DNA from: Anastrepha obliqua
Lineage: Eukaryota; Arthropoda; Insecta; Diptera; Tephritidae
Reading direction: 5' to 3'
DNA length: 64,000 bases
Assembly: GCF_027943255.1 (NCBI RefSeq)
Contig: NC_072892.1
Location: forward strand, 160,954,792-161,018,791
The notes under the pieces were generated by a model that did not search any database, had not been told where the DNA came from, and worked only from the letters and a program-made list of their open reading frames with translations. A program made the position numbers and the translations under genes. This document shows positions 1 to 11,541 of the stretch, in pieces (position 1 is the first letter of the stretch; every line of letters starts with the position of its first letter).

Positions 1-162
1 GGAGCAAATTAAATCGACTTAGCAAATTTTGTGGTGATTTTTCATTATTGTTTTATGAAATTTCAAGATTTTTCTTCATTTTCTTTTAACTACTTTTCTT
101 TCTTCACGCTCGGATACTAACCAAAATTTGGCTTCAGTACTTCAAAAAAAAAAAAAATAAAT

Positions 163-427
163 AAATAATTGGCGCGTACACTTCTGTTAGGTGTTTGGCC
201 GAGCTCCTCCTCCTATTTGTGGTGTGCGTTATGATGTTGTTCCACAAATGGAGGGGCCTACAGTTTGAAGCTGACTCCGAACGGCAGATATTTTTATGAG
301 GAGCTTTTTTCATGGCAGAAATACACTCGGAGGTTTGCCATTGCCTGCCGAGGGGCGACCGCTATTAGAAAAATGTGAATTCCCAATGGTAATCACGCAC
401 CAACCCATTCGGCTACGGCGGCCGCCG
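163..427 (-). mobile_element. tRNA-derived SINE, copy 1 (box B deleted)
   Basis: Read on the minus strand this matches the SINE at 14880-15190 almost throughout: a head with the A-box-like GTAGCCGAATGGGTTGG, then the body (CCCCTCGGCAGGCAATGG, GAGGAGGAGCTCGGCC) and an AT-rich tail. About 50 bases present in the other copy, including the B-box-like GGTTCGAATC, are missing here, so this copy probably could not be transcribed by RNA polymerase III. Insertion ends are approximate. Confidence 0.75.
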
Positions 428-1256
428 TAACTTGAACTTAATTCACTTTTTATATAAGCCACTTGTTTATATTAGTACGATTTTTTTTGTACAAATTCGC
501 TTTCTTTAAATATTCGACTTTTCTGAAACTCAAATGTTTTCGATTTATATGCAGCTCGCATAATGTCCTTGCCCATTTAAAGATCTTCTTAACAGGTTAC
601 GCTATTTGAATGACTCTCAACGAAAAATGCTAAAATTTTATCGCTAAAATGGCAAATACAGAGTGATCTATCTAGCGCTTAGAATTGAATGCGGCTAGAA
701 AACAAAAAAGCATGAATATTTCGCAATGAATTTTTTAATTTGATAGAGCAAATCTTGCGTAAAATTTAACCTCACAAAAAAAAAAAATACTGAAGTCAAA
801 TAACATTTTCTAAGCGGCCAATTGGCATCGCTGTTTCGCCTGATTATTCGATTTTCGAAACAGTGCACAAAACGTCGCAAATAAAGTTGATTCTGTGGCG
901 CTTAGCGCCGTCCTCTTGAAAGCAAATGCCATCTACGTTATTCATTTAGATTTTGGGAACCAAATAATTGGTGAAGATGGCGAGGTAACGCTCGCCATTG
1001 CCTGTACGGCGGCTTGTTACTAATTTTCCAAAAGAACAAAAAAAAATCAATGATACCGCCCGACCACTCGTTATGGATGAATTGGCTTGGAAATATCGGC
1101 ACCCAACTGAGATAATTCTGGTTTTTAACCCTCGATCACAAAAGATTCCTCTAGTACGCACGCCTGCAGTTTTTGCGAATTCGACTTGCTGTGAACTGCG
1201 TGGAATTCATATTGAATAGCTCTGCGTCAAGAACCTTTGGGTCTTGCTCGCCCGCG
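428..1256. other. Intergenic, no recognisable gene
   Basis: AT-rich sequence. The short open frames here (for example 946-1219 on both strands) show no family motif and no coding character. Nothing else is seen. Confidence 0.5.
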
Positions 1257-1420
1257 TTAGCCTTGAGAACTCCACTCTAGTGCCACCCTACTAAGAGAAT
1301 ATTCGGGTTTCTGGAGGCTGTGTCCTAGCCATCTCCACTTTCCCACTCTAATTTTAATACTAATGGGTATCCAGGGTGGAGTTGCGTTCCTTCCAGCTGA
1401 CGCGTTACCGATTGGCGGAT
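1257..1420 (-). pseudogene. Non-LTR retrotransposon C-terminal remnant
   Basis: The minus-strand frame includes RVGKWRWLGHSLQKP, then ALEWSSQG. This is the R-W-x-G-H tail typical of CR1/RTE-like non-LTR reverse transcriptases in insects. Only the tail survives; it has no start and no catalytic domain. Confidence 0.6.
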
Positions 1421-1716
1421 ACCCCATAGAATTACAGGGCAGGTGGGACCAAAACCAGGCACGGCAAATTCTGATCGAGAATGTAAAATTTATGTCGCTC
1501 AAAATTTTCGTTGATTTTTTATAATTTTATACCCAGAAGACGCTCCGCAATTTCTCTGTATAAAAATCATCGTACATCTGAATTTTTATAAATCTCGTAG
1601 AAAGTTTGAGGCGGTTTGGCACGTATCTTATGGGTTTCGCGGCACATAGGATTTACTGGCAAAGAAATGGCAGATAAATTAGGAAAGGGGCGACCTTTCC
1701 ATTTTAGGGGACTAAA

Positions 1717-2610
1717 GTGATTTTATGGCCTAAAAAAAGGCAACCTCTCCTCTCTTATTCCAGAAGTACGGGAAAGGCAAACCTACCGAGTTTATCGCAA
1801 TCAAAATTACTAAGCGGTAGCTTTAACCTGAATCGATTTAAAGACTGTATGCAATTAAATAAGAATAATTTTAGAATCCTCACAGGAATTCTGACAGAGC
1901 GGATTGAATCATCATCGTAATAACCTGGGTATATATTCCAATCGAGCTTGCAGTTTCTGGCTCCAGGCTTCAGGCCTGATTAGTCTACCACCACTTGATG
2001 TTTTAATCCAAGGAGAGGCCTTAAAGATCATCTGCAGGCTGAAGCACAATGGGACAACATGTCCGGCATTGGACAACAGAGTAGACATGGACTTCGATCC
2101 AACGATCCTTGCCATGCCCCTTGACTTCATGCCATCCAAAGTCGTGCTGCCAGAGGCTCAACTGTGGTCAAACTCAGAAAATGAGGCCGGCAAACACTTC
2201 TTTCGCATTAACACGGATGGCTCCAGGACCGAGCACGGCTCCAGCAGTGGGGTCTACGTGGAATCCAGCGGGACAAAACTGCACTTTGCTACCTGTCATG
2301 TCCAACCGACTGTCGCAATTCCTCCTGTCACTAAGCAGAGGGGACTGTAGGCGGCTGGTTGAACTGATGACGGGCCACTGTCTATGGGCGAAGCACAAGA
2401 AAAAGCTAGGCATCTCAGACAGTGCACGCTGCCCAGCTTGCGGAGAGGAGGATAAGACGGCGGACCACTTTCTGTGTGTCTGCCCAGCCTTCGCTCGAAT
2501 CAGGCTTGAGGTATTTAGCACTGATGTGTTAAGAAGCGACCACCTTGACTCCTTGGCACCACAAGATCTACTCAGATTTCTTCGGAGCTCGAGTAGATTT
2601 AAAGAAAATT
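1717..2610 (+). pseudogene. I/LOA-like non-LTR retrotransposon remnant (RNase H and terminal Cys finger)
   Basis: Two overlapping plus-strand frames carry pieces of the 3' part of an I-clade ORF2. From about 2190 the frame reads INTDGSRTEHGSSSGVY, the first strand and first catalytic D of a retroelement RNase H. The middle of RNase H is missing. From about 2360 another frame gives VELMTGHC and then a CPACGEEDKTADHFLCVCP finger typical of these elements. The stretch 1770-1900 looks like a second fragment of the same domain. Broken and frameshifted; not functional. Confidence 0.75.
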
Positions 2611-2817
2611 AAAAAGGGAACCCGAGTGCAGTACAATGGACTTAAGTGTATCTGAATGCTGTACTTGATAATCTGTTCCGACAAAAAAAAAGATGATACC
2701 GCGAAAAATTTGATGGCATCGAGCACAGCACTGATGCATAAGCGGCTCAAACAACTGGGTAAAAATATTTTCGCAGAGGGGGATGTAAAATTCAATAAAT
2801 CGTTCATTCAAATAGTT

Positions 2818-2892
2818 CCCACGACAGTCGGTTCTACGTCACCGGAACGACCCGGATTTATATCCGGCCAAGAACTATCACTCCAGCGGCGT
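2818..2892 (+). repeat. Dispersed SINE-like module
   Basis: Contains CGACAGTCGGTTCTACGT, then a palindromic CCGGATTTATATCCGG. The same module occurs at 24409-24470, 27172-27215 (partial), 32063-32085 (partial) and 33370-33430. It is therefore a dispersed repeat, here at the end of a non-LTR remnant. Confidence 0.65.
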
Positions 2893-4472
2893 CTCCCTAC
2901 ATGTATCAGGGCATCTTAATGCTGGTAAAACCACAACATCAAGAACTAAAATTTATTGAGGAAGTAAATCGTACGCTCCTAACCATCCCAGCACCACTTC
3001 TCCCCGCCCTCTCCCTGCATCCCTGCATTCTCTTTCACCTCACCTCCTTCATAATGGTATCACAAAGGACGAATCTTTCTTCGTCCAAGTGTGCTCACTC
3101 CCTGGGCAACCATACCAACCTAACCTAACCAAAAGCTCAGAGAAATGCTCTGAATTCATGAATGTGGCAAAAAAGTGCTTCCAGGTGGCAGTGGTAAATC
3201 CGCTCATAATAATAATAATAAATAATAATACACATGCAAGTAAAAAAGCACGGCTACTATGTTTAGAAATTATCACTTTAGTCTTCTCCACTAAAAATTC
3301 TGCTATTTTCTATTCTACGCACTAACAAACTTTGACTCTATGCCACAAAAAATATACTGCCAGGTGAAATATGTATATGTACTATTACAACTAAATTTGG
3401 AAAAAAAAGGTAATATTTTAAATTTATGTGGGAATGTTTTATACCCTTACAACAACAGCGACAACCGAAACGCCACAGCAGCCGTTCATTTGTAGGAACT
3501 AGGAGAGCGACTAACAGGCAACTGCCGCCTAACAGGAGTGTTTTGCAGTTGATAAGCAGAGAAATGTCAATGTCAAACGCCTAAATGTTAGCGCTTCAAT
3601 TAGGTTGATGGATTTAAAGTGGGCAATGTGCAGGGGAGGCAAGCGGGAATTAGAAATAAAAGTGCACATACATACACACTTATGTATGGTGAACATGTGT
3701 TAGCGCAAATGTATGTGAGTATATCCGTCGGGCGATGACTACTATTTGGCCATTTATAAACTCGGTTATTAGTGAACAGAAAAAAAATGTACCTACATGA
3801 ACGAAGACATCATTTGATATCTGCCAAATTATTGGCCACAAATTTGGCTACAATGAAATAAAAAAGGAAAATATATGTACATATAAACATACATGCACAC
3901 ATAAAATTACAACCACTAATAATGTCAAAGGCATATCATAAATAGCCCAACAATAAAAGCCCATCATAACGAAGAAGCGAACGTGGCAAGTAGCTGTTAG
4001 CTAATAGTAGCTGTTTTTTATAATGTACACACACACACACATGCATATGTACGTACATACACAAATTATATAGAATGTACTAAACGTTCACAGGTACATA
4101 GATACATACATATGCATATGTATATTTAGGAGGACACTGGTACGCTCGCTAAAATGTGTGGTTATGGTCGCTCCTTTTTGCTTTACTGTAGTGAACTATA
4201 TTGTTTTTGCAATTCGAGTTTTATAATAAATGTGAGAATATCTACATAATTTAATGTCAGTGGCCGGCATTAATTGCGACCTGCTTTCGGTGTGATAATG
4301 TCAAAATAATATAAACAGGGGTGGTGACGATCAGAACATTAACAGCAACAACACCTATTCAAAACTTAGCAAATGGATATGTGGCATTCAATGGCCATAG
4401 AGTTGCATCTGCAAAACTTTAAGAAAACTTCAAATAAAGTGCCGGAAATATTGTAACAAAATGTGGAACAAA
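2893..4472. other. Intergenic with simple repeats
   Basis: Ends a non-LTR tail near 3130 (ACCTAACCTAACC), then AAT trinucleotide repeats near 3208 and ACAC/ATAC-rich tracts at 3670-4130. No coding region is recognisable. Confidence 0.5.
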
Positions 4473-4614
4473 TACAGTGGCTCACAGCTTATTTGATGCA
4501 GGTAAAACTTTTTTAGAAAAAAGAAAATGACTCTATCTTTATTAAATTTAGTAAACAAAATGTATACGACTTGTAATGAGATATGTACGGGAGCGTGTCA
4601 TTATTCTGTAAATT

Positions 4615-5540
4615 GCAAAAAAATTCTGCCTTTTAAAATTCTGCTTTCTAAAATTCTGCTTTTTAAAATTCTGCTTTCTAAAATTCTGCTTTTTCAAAAT
4701 TCTGCATGTTTAATGCGAAAAATTCTGCTTTATTCAAGTTTTGTGATTTTCGTCATACAAGAAGTAACAAAATAAACATTTAATTCATAAATATACATAT
4801 AGGTATGTTTAAGCGATAACAATATTTTAGTTTAGCCAATTACAATATTTTTTGCAATTCTTTTTGAATATGTATTGTGACTTAATTCATTTCTTTTTTT
4901 AATAATTCTTCGCAGCTGTTCGTTTTTTTTTAGAAGAGTTCTACGCAAAAATACTGTGGATTGCGTAGCCGGAGTTTGACTGATGAGGGTTATTTTTTTG
5001 AAGCACGGCCGAAGGCCGCCCACGCGAAAAGGAATTCTACGCAAAAATACGGTGGATTGCGTAGCCGGAGTTGGACTGATGAGGGTTATTTTTTTGAAGC
5101 GCGGCCGAAGGCCGCCCACGCGAAAAAGAGTTCTACGCAAAAATACTGTGGATTGCGTAGCCGGAGTTGGACTGATGAGGGTTATTTGTTTGAAGCGCGG
5201 CCGAAGGCCGCCCACGCGAAAAGAAGTTCTACGCAAAAATACGGTGGATTCTATCGAAACTGAAGAAAAAATTATTATTATTATTATTTTTTATTTAATA
5301 TCTCGAATAATAATAAAAAATAATAATAATAATAAATTAAGTAATTACATTACCTCTTTAACATTGTTAACATTGTATTTTGATACAGGATTTTGTAATA
5401 CAGAATTTTGAAAGCAGAATTTTAGAAAGCAGAATTTTAATATAAAAAAGCAGAATTTTAAAAAAGCAGAATTTTAAAAAGCAGAATTTTAAAAAGCAGA
5501 ATTTTGTTTTTTGAATTTTGTACAGACAGAATTTTGAAAC
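4615..5540. mobile_element. Foldback-like element with repetitive inverted ends
   Basis: The left end is a tandem run of a roughly 16-base unit (AAAATTCTGCTTTCT) at 4620-4725. The right end is the same unit inverted (AAAGCAGAATTTT) at 5395-5535. Between them lie three 96-bp tandem repeats. Repetitive inverted ends around a unique centre are the hallmark of foldback elements. There is no transposase and no clear target duplication, so the class is inference. Confidence 0.55.
4941..5236 (+). repeat. Three tandem 96-bp repeats
   Basis: The landmark CTACGCAAAAATAC recurs at 4941, 5037, 5133 and 5229, an exact 96-base period. Each unit contains the palindrome GCGGCCGAAGGCCGC (first unit ACGGCC) and TTGCGTAG, complementary to CTACGCAA. 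Because 96 is divisible by 3, open frames run through the array on both strands by arithmetic; they are not evidence of a protein. A single inverted unit lies at about 37905-38035. Confidence 0.9.
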
Positions 5541-5743
5541 CAATCCCATATGTACTCTTTACCACGGCAGAAAGAACAATAACAACAACAAAGTTTGGTG
5601 AAAAAATATAGAAACAAATAGTTTTCTCATCAAAATATGCTCACAGCTTAAATGATGCAGTGTATTTTTGTTTAGCTTAGCGTCTTAAGTCATCATTAAA
5701 AAAATTTGGTAAAGAAAAGTTGAAAAAATTAAAATTTTTTAAA

Positions 5744-7109
5744 ATGGGAAAACGGACCTCACTTGAAAAAAGGGAAGAAGACGTTGGCAAAAGCCAACGA
5801 AAAATTGCAGAAATTCTTGCTATTAGTTGCTCAACTATCCAACAGATTATAGAAGCTGGTTAAGTTTCAATGGCCGATGTTGACTTTAAATAATATACAA
5901 TTTTTTTTAGGAAATTATTGTCATTTCTCTTTATTATGCTAATATTGGTATGGCTCAATTACATATGGAACAAAATATCGGCCAAATGGCCGCCGCGGTC
6001 TCAGCGGCACACCTCCAAAGACCACCAAATGCAAATAATTCCTTATCTAAAGAATGCTTAAGTTTCAAGGGCCGGTGTTGATTTAGAATAAAATAAAATC
6101 TTTTTAGGAAATTATTGTCAAAATATCGGCCAAATGGCCTCGGTGGCATTCCTCCATCTGATGGTCCAAATTTTCGATGATGCTGAGGCATAATTGAGGT
6201 TCTATGCCGTTAATGTGCCGAATTGTCTCATCCTTTAGCTCTTGAATTGTTGCTGGCTTATCGACGTACACCTTTTCTTTCAAATAACCCCAAAGAAAGA
6301 AGTCCAACAGTGTCGTTGACGTTTAGTTGGGGTTCACATTCAACATCAGCCCTTGAAATTAACCACCCTTTAGAAAGGTTTCGCCACGAAAACAGAGTAG
6401 AAGATAAGCGCAGATCCGCGCCAAATAAAATATTTAATGATGCAGACAAGAGGGGGATTGTTCGCAAAGTTAAAGAAAAACCCGATTTAATCGCTCCAAA
6501 ATTAACGAACGAAGTCGAGAAATATTTAGGCAAGATCTGTAACCCTGAAATTGTTCGCAGAGTTCTGCGCGAAGAAAATTTTCATGGAAGGACTGCCCGA
6601 AATAAGCCGTTGATTAATGCTTGTAATAGAAAACAGAGAATAGAGTTTGGCAGGCAACATTTGAACAAAGACATTTCGCTCGGGATGTCCGTTGTTTTTG
6701 CGGATGAAAGCAAATTTTACCTTTTCAGGTCTGATGGGTAGTCCTGCGTAGGAGAAAACCAAACACCGCGCTCCAACCATGTAATTTGCGCTCTACATTT
6801 TTAAACACGGCGGCGGCAGTGTGATGGTAACCCTATACCTATTCAGACATCGGAAATTTAACATTTATCGAAGGAAACATGAATAGAGAGATGTATCTGG
6901 ATCTGCTAAAAGATAATTTAGTACAAAGTGCGGATAAAATGGGCATTAGGGATTCGTTTAGGTTCTACCAAGACAACGTTACCAAGCATACGTCTGGTAT
7001 TGTAAAAACTTGGCTTATCTGGAACTGCCCACATGTAGTACAGACACCTGCACAGAAACCAGATCTTAACGTTATTGAGATTTGTGGTTTGAGCTGGAAA
7101 ATAAAATAA
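5744..7109 (+). pseudogene. Tc1-like transposase, interrupted
   Basis: The N-terminal part starts at ATG 5744 with a helix-turn-helix-like segment (KSQRKIAEILAIS, then STIQQIIEAG). It is cut at about 5861 and resumes near 6360 with RRVLREENFHGRTARNKP and VVFADESKF (first catalytic D). A stop follows at 6739. A further segment from 6879 holds FYQDNVTKH and KPDLNVIE, with 34 residues between the second D and the E (DD34E). All three acidic residues survive, but the gene is split by an insertion and several stops. Confidence 0.75.
5862..6355 (-). mobile_element. Insertion carrying DD41D-type transposase C-terminus, tandemly duplicated
   Basis: It interrupts the Tc1-like transposase. On the minus strand 6307-6104 reads MDFFLWGYLKEKVY and ends HRGHLADIL, the C-terminal end of the transposase family seen intact at 15868-16950. 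The last part is repeated: AAGTTTCAA-N-GGCCG and GGAAATTATTGTCA occur near 5862 and again near 6059, and ATCGGCCAAATGGCC occurs twice. Boundaries are approximate. Confidence 0.55.
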
Positions 7110-7190
7110 GAAACCAGAATATTTCTATATTAATGTTTTGATCTGACACCTAATTTAGTGCAACATTTAAGCTGTGACCTCAAAACTGTA

Positions 7191-10084
7191 ACTGAATTTT
7201 GTTATTTTCATTTTCTAGCGATTTTGACCAATATTTTTCTTTTCCACTCTTTACCATTTCGATTTTGTTATAAAAAAGTGCAATTTTGAATAGCTTAAAA
7301 ATCGTGTTGATTTTTGAAATTTTTTTTTTTTTAATTTTTATTCATTTAATTTTTTTTGTTGTTGTTTTTTTCTGGCGTTCTTGTGCATATAAAAACCATT
7401 TCAAGCATTCGTTATGCGGAAAAAAACTCATAACATCGGCAAAACAAATTACCATAAACAATTTAGGGCAGTGCAACTTTAGTTAAAAATTAGCGGTACT
7501 CAATTTCCGATCCTTCATTTTGCTGTATTGTTCGCCAGTTTATTCTGCTCACTAGAAATGTGGGCATGAATTTACCTAATAGGCATATTTGGATACCCAC
7601 CAAGTTTGAGGAGTTCATTGATCACTCTAAGCAGCCTAACACCTGCTTCTCACCACTCACAAATTTCTGTGTGAACATACAAATTGAAGGCACTCCACAA
7701 TTCTCTTTCCTCTGTCTCTGTTACAAACACAAATGCACCTACGGTAATTTTGTACTTATCTCCATTAAATCTTATCGGAGAAATTGTACAATATATCAAT
7801 TGAAAAGCACACTTATCATTCTATAATTAAAATAAATAAATGTCTACTAAAATTAGATACCATAACTCAAACAACAACACGTATGGTTTGTGACGACCTC
7901 CCGCTGGACTATTCATTAAGTAGGCACCTATACTACTATAGTACGTGAAAAAAGGAAAGTAAGTGAGAGGAGAGTAAATATTAAAGAGCTATAAAATAAC
8001 ATCATAAAATTGTTTATGGCCTCACCTTTGTGCAGTATCTGTGCTTGACTTTTGCGTTTTATCACTTTAAATTCAATTAAATTCCGAGGAGCGACAAACA
8101 ATTAAGTTCACCATTTAATGAAGAAGAAACATACAATTTATTCGTATTAAAAGTAAATTATGCAGTTGGCGTAGGCAACTGTTGTTTAAATTAATTAATT
8201 GCACACTACTATACCCTTCCTTATCATGGCATTATTATGCAATGCGTCTAACATCGAAAGATAAAAATATGAAACGCTGAGATTACAAATCACAAATTGG
8301 CACTTGGAGATTGAATCTGTCTATTGTATTTCAAAGCATAGTTTATAATACAGTAAAACACCAAAAATAATTTATGCTAAGCATTACTTTGAAATACAAT
8401 ACTATTTGTTACACAGCAGAATGTCGCGGTCGGTTAAGTTCAAATAGATGAATTTTAGCACACGATGCTTTGAAGATCTCTTGAAATTGGAAGCTTCGTT
8501 CAGTTGGAAAAAAACAACAAAAATAGTTAGCACTATCACTTAAACTGACTCCACGATTGCTGCACCTGACAATTGGGTGTCAAAAATCTACCAGCTAGCG
8601 GCGTTCAAATTTTCACTGGCATTCAAATTTTTTTCTTCGCGAGCTCGTGTTATTTGTTTTTGTGAAAAAATGTATACGAAGAATACATAGATATGCATGT
8701 GAACATGTCGAAATTCCACAAGCGATAAGCCAGCCGTATTGCAAAATAAACTAAATATTCCTTTTTAATCAATGATTTCGTTTAAGATTCACATCTCAAG
8801 TCCACATATAATTTAATTTATTTCTTGCGATTCACATTTATCGATTGATTTTATGTTTTATATTATTTCATGCGTTTCGATTTCGTAGTGTGTTGGCCTC
8901 AATAAAAATTATTTGTGCCGCACACAATTTTTGCCACTGTCTTTTTGGGCTTGTCACCGATGTCGCTGCTGTGTCTGTGCGTCCAAAGATTGTGTCTGCC
9001 AACGTCGTCGTCGTCGTCGTTATTGCGGTTGCAATTTTACTTTTGGCCAACAACACATAGAATGAACTGAACTTTTCTCTGTTTGTTCTCTTCCATATTC
9101 TTCTTCGTCTTTAACGTCGGCGTTTTATACACTAGGCTCGTTAATTACAATTTTCTTTTATTATATTAACTTTTCAACTTTTTCCTTTGGTTTTTTTTTT
9201 TTTGTAATTTTTAATTCTTCCAATACAAAACACATACAATTGCACTTACACACACACACACCTTTTTTCACCAAGAGCGCACTATTTTATTTTGCGCGAC
9301 GATTATTTAAACAGCTGCGAAAGAGTTACGAATTCGTACGAAAACTTTTTCAGATATTCACCGAATTTTGTACTTTTCCCACAATTTTCAATAAAAATTT
9401 TCACAGCGAATTTTTACGAGACCCGAAAACGACACTATCTAAACGACTCTACTTCTCGTTAAAGAATAACCAAATAATCCAAATAATCCAAATAACCGAA
9501 TAACGCAAAGGAGCAAGAGAGCCAATAAAAAACCTCACAAGAAACGTCAAAATTTTCCTATCTATCTTTCCTACTCCCTTCGACTAATCGACAGATAATA
9601 GATAACCAAAATGAAATGGAGATGTGTGTCTTGGAAAATAATGTTGCTAGTATTCAAGAATTTAAGAATAGTAACGAAAGAAATGAATGAGAGATCTGAA
9701 TCAAGTTGTTGCAAAATTTATTTAATAAACAGTTTAAATTTTGAATGAATGAAAACCTTTTCGTGTTTTACTATTAACTTTTTTATGTTATTATTATTAT
9801 TTAAATAACTTTTCATCGAATGTTGCTCAACATTTTTAGCCAAGTCATGCACCACTCACTACAACTCTGTGTCACATTGGCCGTGTTATAGACCCTACAC
9901 AATGGAACCGTTGAATCAGTTGTGGCAACGCATTTGACTGACGTGACGTATTAAATATACCGTGGTGCCACAATGAATGTATTGCCGCATATAAACCAAA
10001 AGAAAAACAGATGTTCTTGTCGTGAAAGCGAATTTCATATGTCGTTGTGTGTAAAGAGGTTTTGGTTAGTTGTGAAATATATTA
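7191..10084. other. Unassigned intergenic stretch
   Basis: About 2.9 kb with few repeats. It includes a GTC trinucleotide run near 9005-9020, T-rich tracts near 7320-7370 and 9190, and short open frames (7560-7826, 8845-9060, 9240-9503) without recognisable motifs. A block at about 9900-9955 shares GTCAGTCAAATGCGTTG, inverted, with 19016-19032, so it contains a small dispersed repeat. It could hold untranslated exons or regulatory DNA of a gene outside the window; none can be shown. Confidence 0.4.
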
Positions 10085-10233
10085 AAAAAGAGGTTGTCTG
10101 TAAAGTCGGTTTACTGACGATAGTTTAACGTGATAACGTCATAAGAAAATACTGATTGAATGGTTGCATTTTTCAAAAGAAAATTTTAATTTTATTTGTT
10201 TGATAGATATTTTGTATGGATATAGAGAGTGAG

Positions 10234-10932
10234 TTAACATTAACATAACATAACATTAACATAACATTACATAACATAACATAACATAACATAACATAAC
10301 ACAACATAACATAACATAACATAACATAACATAACATAACATAACATAATATAACATAATATAACATAACATAACATAACATAACATAACATAACATAAC
10401 ATAACATAACATAACATAACATAACATAACATAACATAACATAACATAACATAACATAACATAACATAACATAACATAACATAACATAACATAACATAAC
10501 ATAACATAACATAACATAACATAACATAACATAACATAACATAACATAACATAACATAACATAACATAACATAACATAACATAACATAACATAACATAAC
10601 ATAACATAACATAACATAACATAACATAACATAACATAACATAACATAACATAACATAACATAACATAACATAACATAACATAACATAACATAACATAAC
10701 AGAACATAACATAACATAACATAACATAACATAACATAACATAACATAACATAACATAACATAACATAACATAACATAACATAACATAACATAACATAAC
10801 ATAACATAACATAACATAACATAACATAACATAACATAACATAACATAACATAACATAACATAACATAACATAACATAACATAACATAACATAACATAAC
10901 ATAACATATCATAACATAACATAACATAACAT
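10234..10932 (+). repeat. (ATAAC)n pentanucleotide array
   Basis: About 700 bases of nearly uninterrupted ATAAC units with a few variants near the edges and one ATAAG-like change near 10701. Open frames of over 200 residues on the minus strand are products of this five-base repeat and are not genes. Confidence 0.98.
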
Positions 10933-11125
10933 TAAAACAACAGGTATTATTAACAAACTTGGTTTTATTTTAAATTCTTCAAGTAAATCAAATTAATAAT
11001 AATCAATAAGAAGGCATATGCAAATACAAATACGTGAATTTATATATGTACATATGCGCATATACATACACATATACGCTCACTTAAGTAGGAGAGAGCA
11101 AGATGTCGAACGTTGCCGTTCGTTT

Positions 11126-11351
11126 CAAGGCGAATTTATTACAGGTGACAGCAAACACATATAAGTAAAACCCTACATGTATTTGTTGTTGCATTTGGTG
11201 AAACCATCACGTCAAAATCAGCAAGCAAATGTAAACATACGAATGTAAACATACCAATACATACAAACAAAGCATATCATTTTGACGTAAGTCATACCTA
11301 CGGTGAAAAATTCTGCTGGGTGAATGCTGTCACCTTAATAAATCCACCTTG
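11126..11351. mobile_element. 226-bp MITE, copy 1, nested in the Helentron-like element
   Basis: Ends CAAGGCGAATTTATTACAGG and, inverted, CAAGGTGGATTTATTAAGG. It is flanked by the 9-base duplication CGTTCGTTT (11117-11125 and 11352-11360). The uninterrupted sequence in copies B and C of the host element has this motif once, which confirms the insertion. Other copies are at 19236-19461 and 38853-39079. No coding capacity; superfamily unknown. Confidence 0.9.
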
Positions 11352-11541
11352 CGTTCGTTTGCTTTGTCGTTCGCTCCGCGCTTTCGCTTGCAGTTCATTC
11401 AAGGTAACGGCAATGAGCAAGGTAACGACAAATGAGCATGGTAACGGCAATGAGCAAGGTAACACTAATGAGCAAGGTAACGAAACATTTTTTCGTGCGT
11501 GCAACCTGTTAAATCGAATTATAAGACGTTATCACGTCAAA

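Larger units (their letters stand above)
4475..7188 (+). mobile_element. Tc1-like (DD34E) transposon with nested insertions
   Basis: Both ends begin CAGT next to a TA dinucleotide (TA at 4473-4474 and 7189-7190). They share TCACAGCTTA-A/T-ATG-A/T-TGCA in inverted orientation. A second copy of this motif at 5638-5660 suggests an IR/DR arrangement of the left arm. The left arm is interrupted by a foldback-like element (about 4615-5540) and the transposase by a further insertion (about 5862-6355). The exact ends are inferred from the TIR and TA. Confidence 0.65.
10085..11541 (-). mobile_element. Helentron/HINE-like element, copy A
   Basis: Same organisation as copies B and C. A 14-base subterminal inverted repeat (GACGTGATAACGTC type) lies near each end (10127-10140 and 11525-11538). 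A hairpin with GTAAA/TTTAC stem lies at 10096-10118, close to one end. A long pentanucleotide core is at 10234-10932, and a roughly 20-bp minisatellite (GGTAACGNCAATGAGCAA) at 11400-11485. No target duplication and no ORF. Subterminal repeats, a terminal-side hairpin and a microsatellite core are known features of Helentron-associated non-autonomous elements; membership is inference. A MITE is nested at 11126-11351. Confidence 0.65.

Noticed and set aside
4975..5220. Hammerhead-ribozyme-like core (CTGATGAG and CGAAA) in each 96-base unit
   Set aside because: The flanking stems do not fit. The best pairing (TTGCGTAG/CTACGCAA) is offset by several bases from the GAAA, no proper stem I is possible, and the lone unit at 37.9 kb has CTAATGAG and CGATA instead. 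Activity tests could still be done, but the motif is probably chance.
4961..5411. 100- to 142-residue repetitive frames over the 96-base array
   Set aside because: 96 is divisible by three, so open frames persist by arithmetic on both strands. No start context, no conservation of protein over DNA.
8845..9060. Small membrane-protein-like frame with a Val run
   Set aside because: The Val run comes from a GTC repeat; no other support.
10173..10927. Frames of 211-249 residues with MLCYV repeats (also at 14209-14736 and 18361-18703)
   Set aside because: Products of the pentanucleotide arrays in all three phases; not genes.
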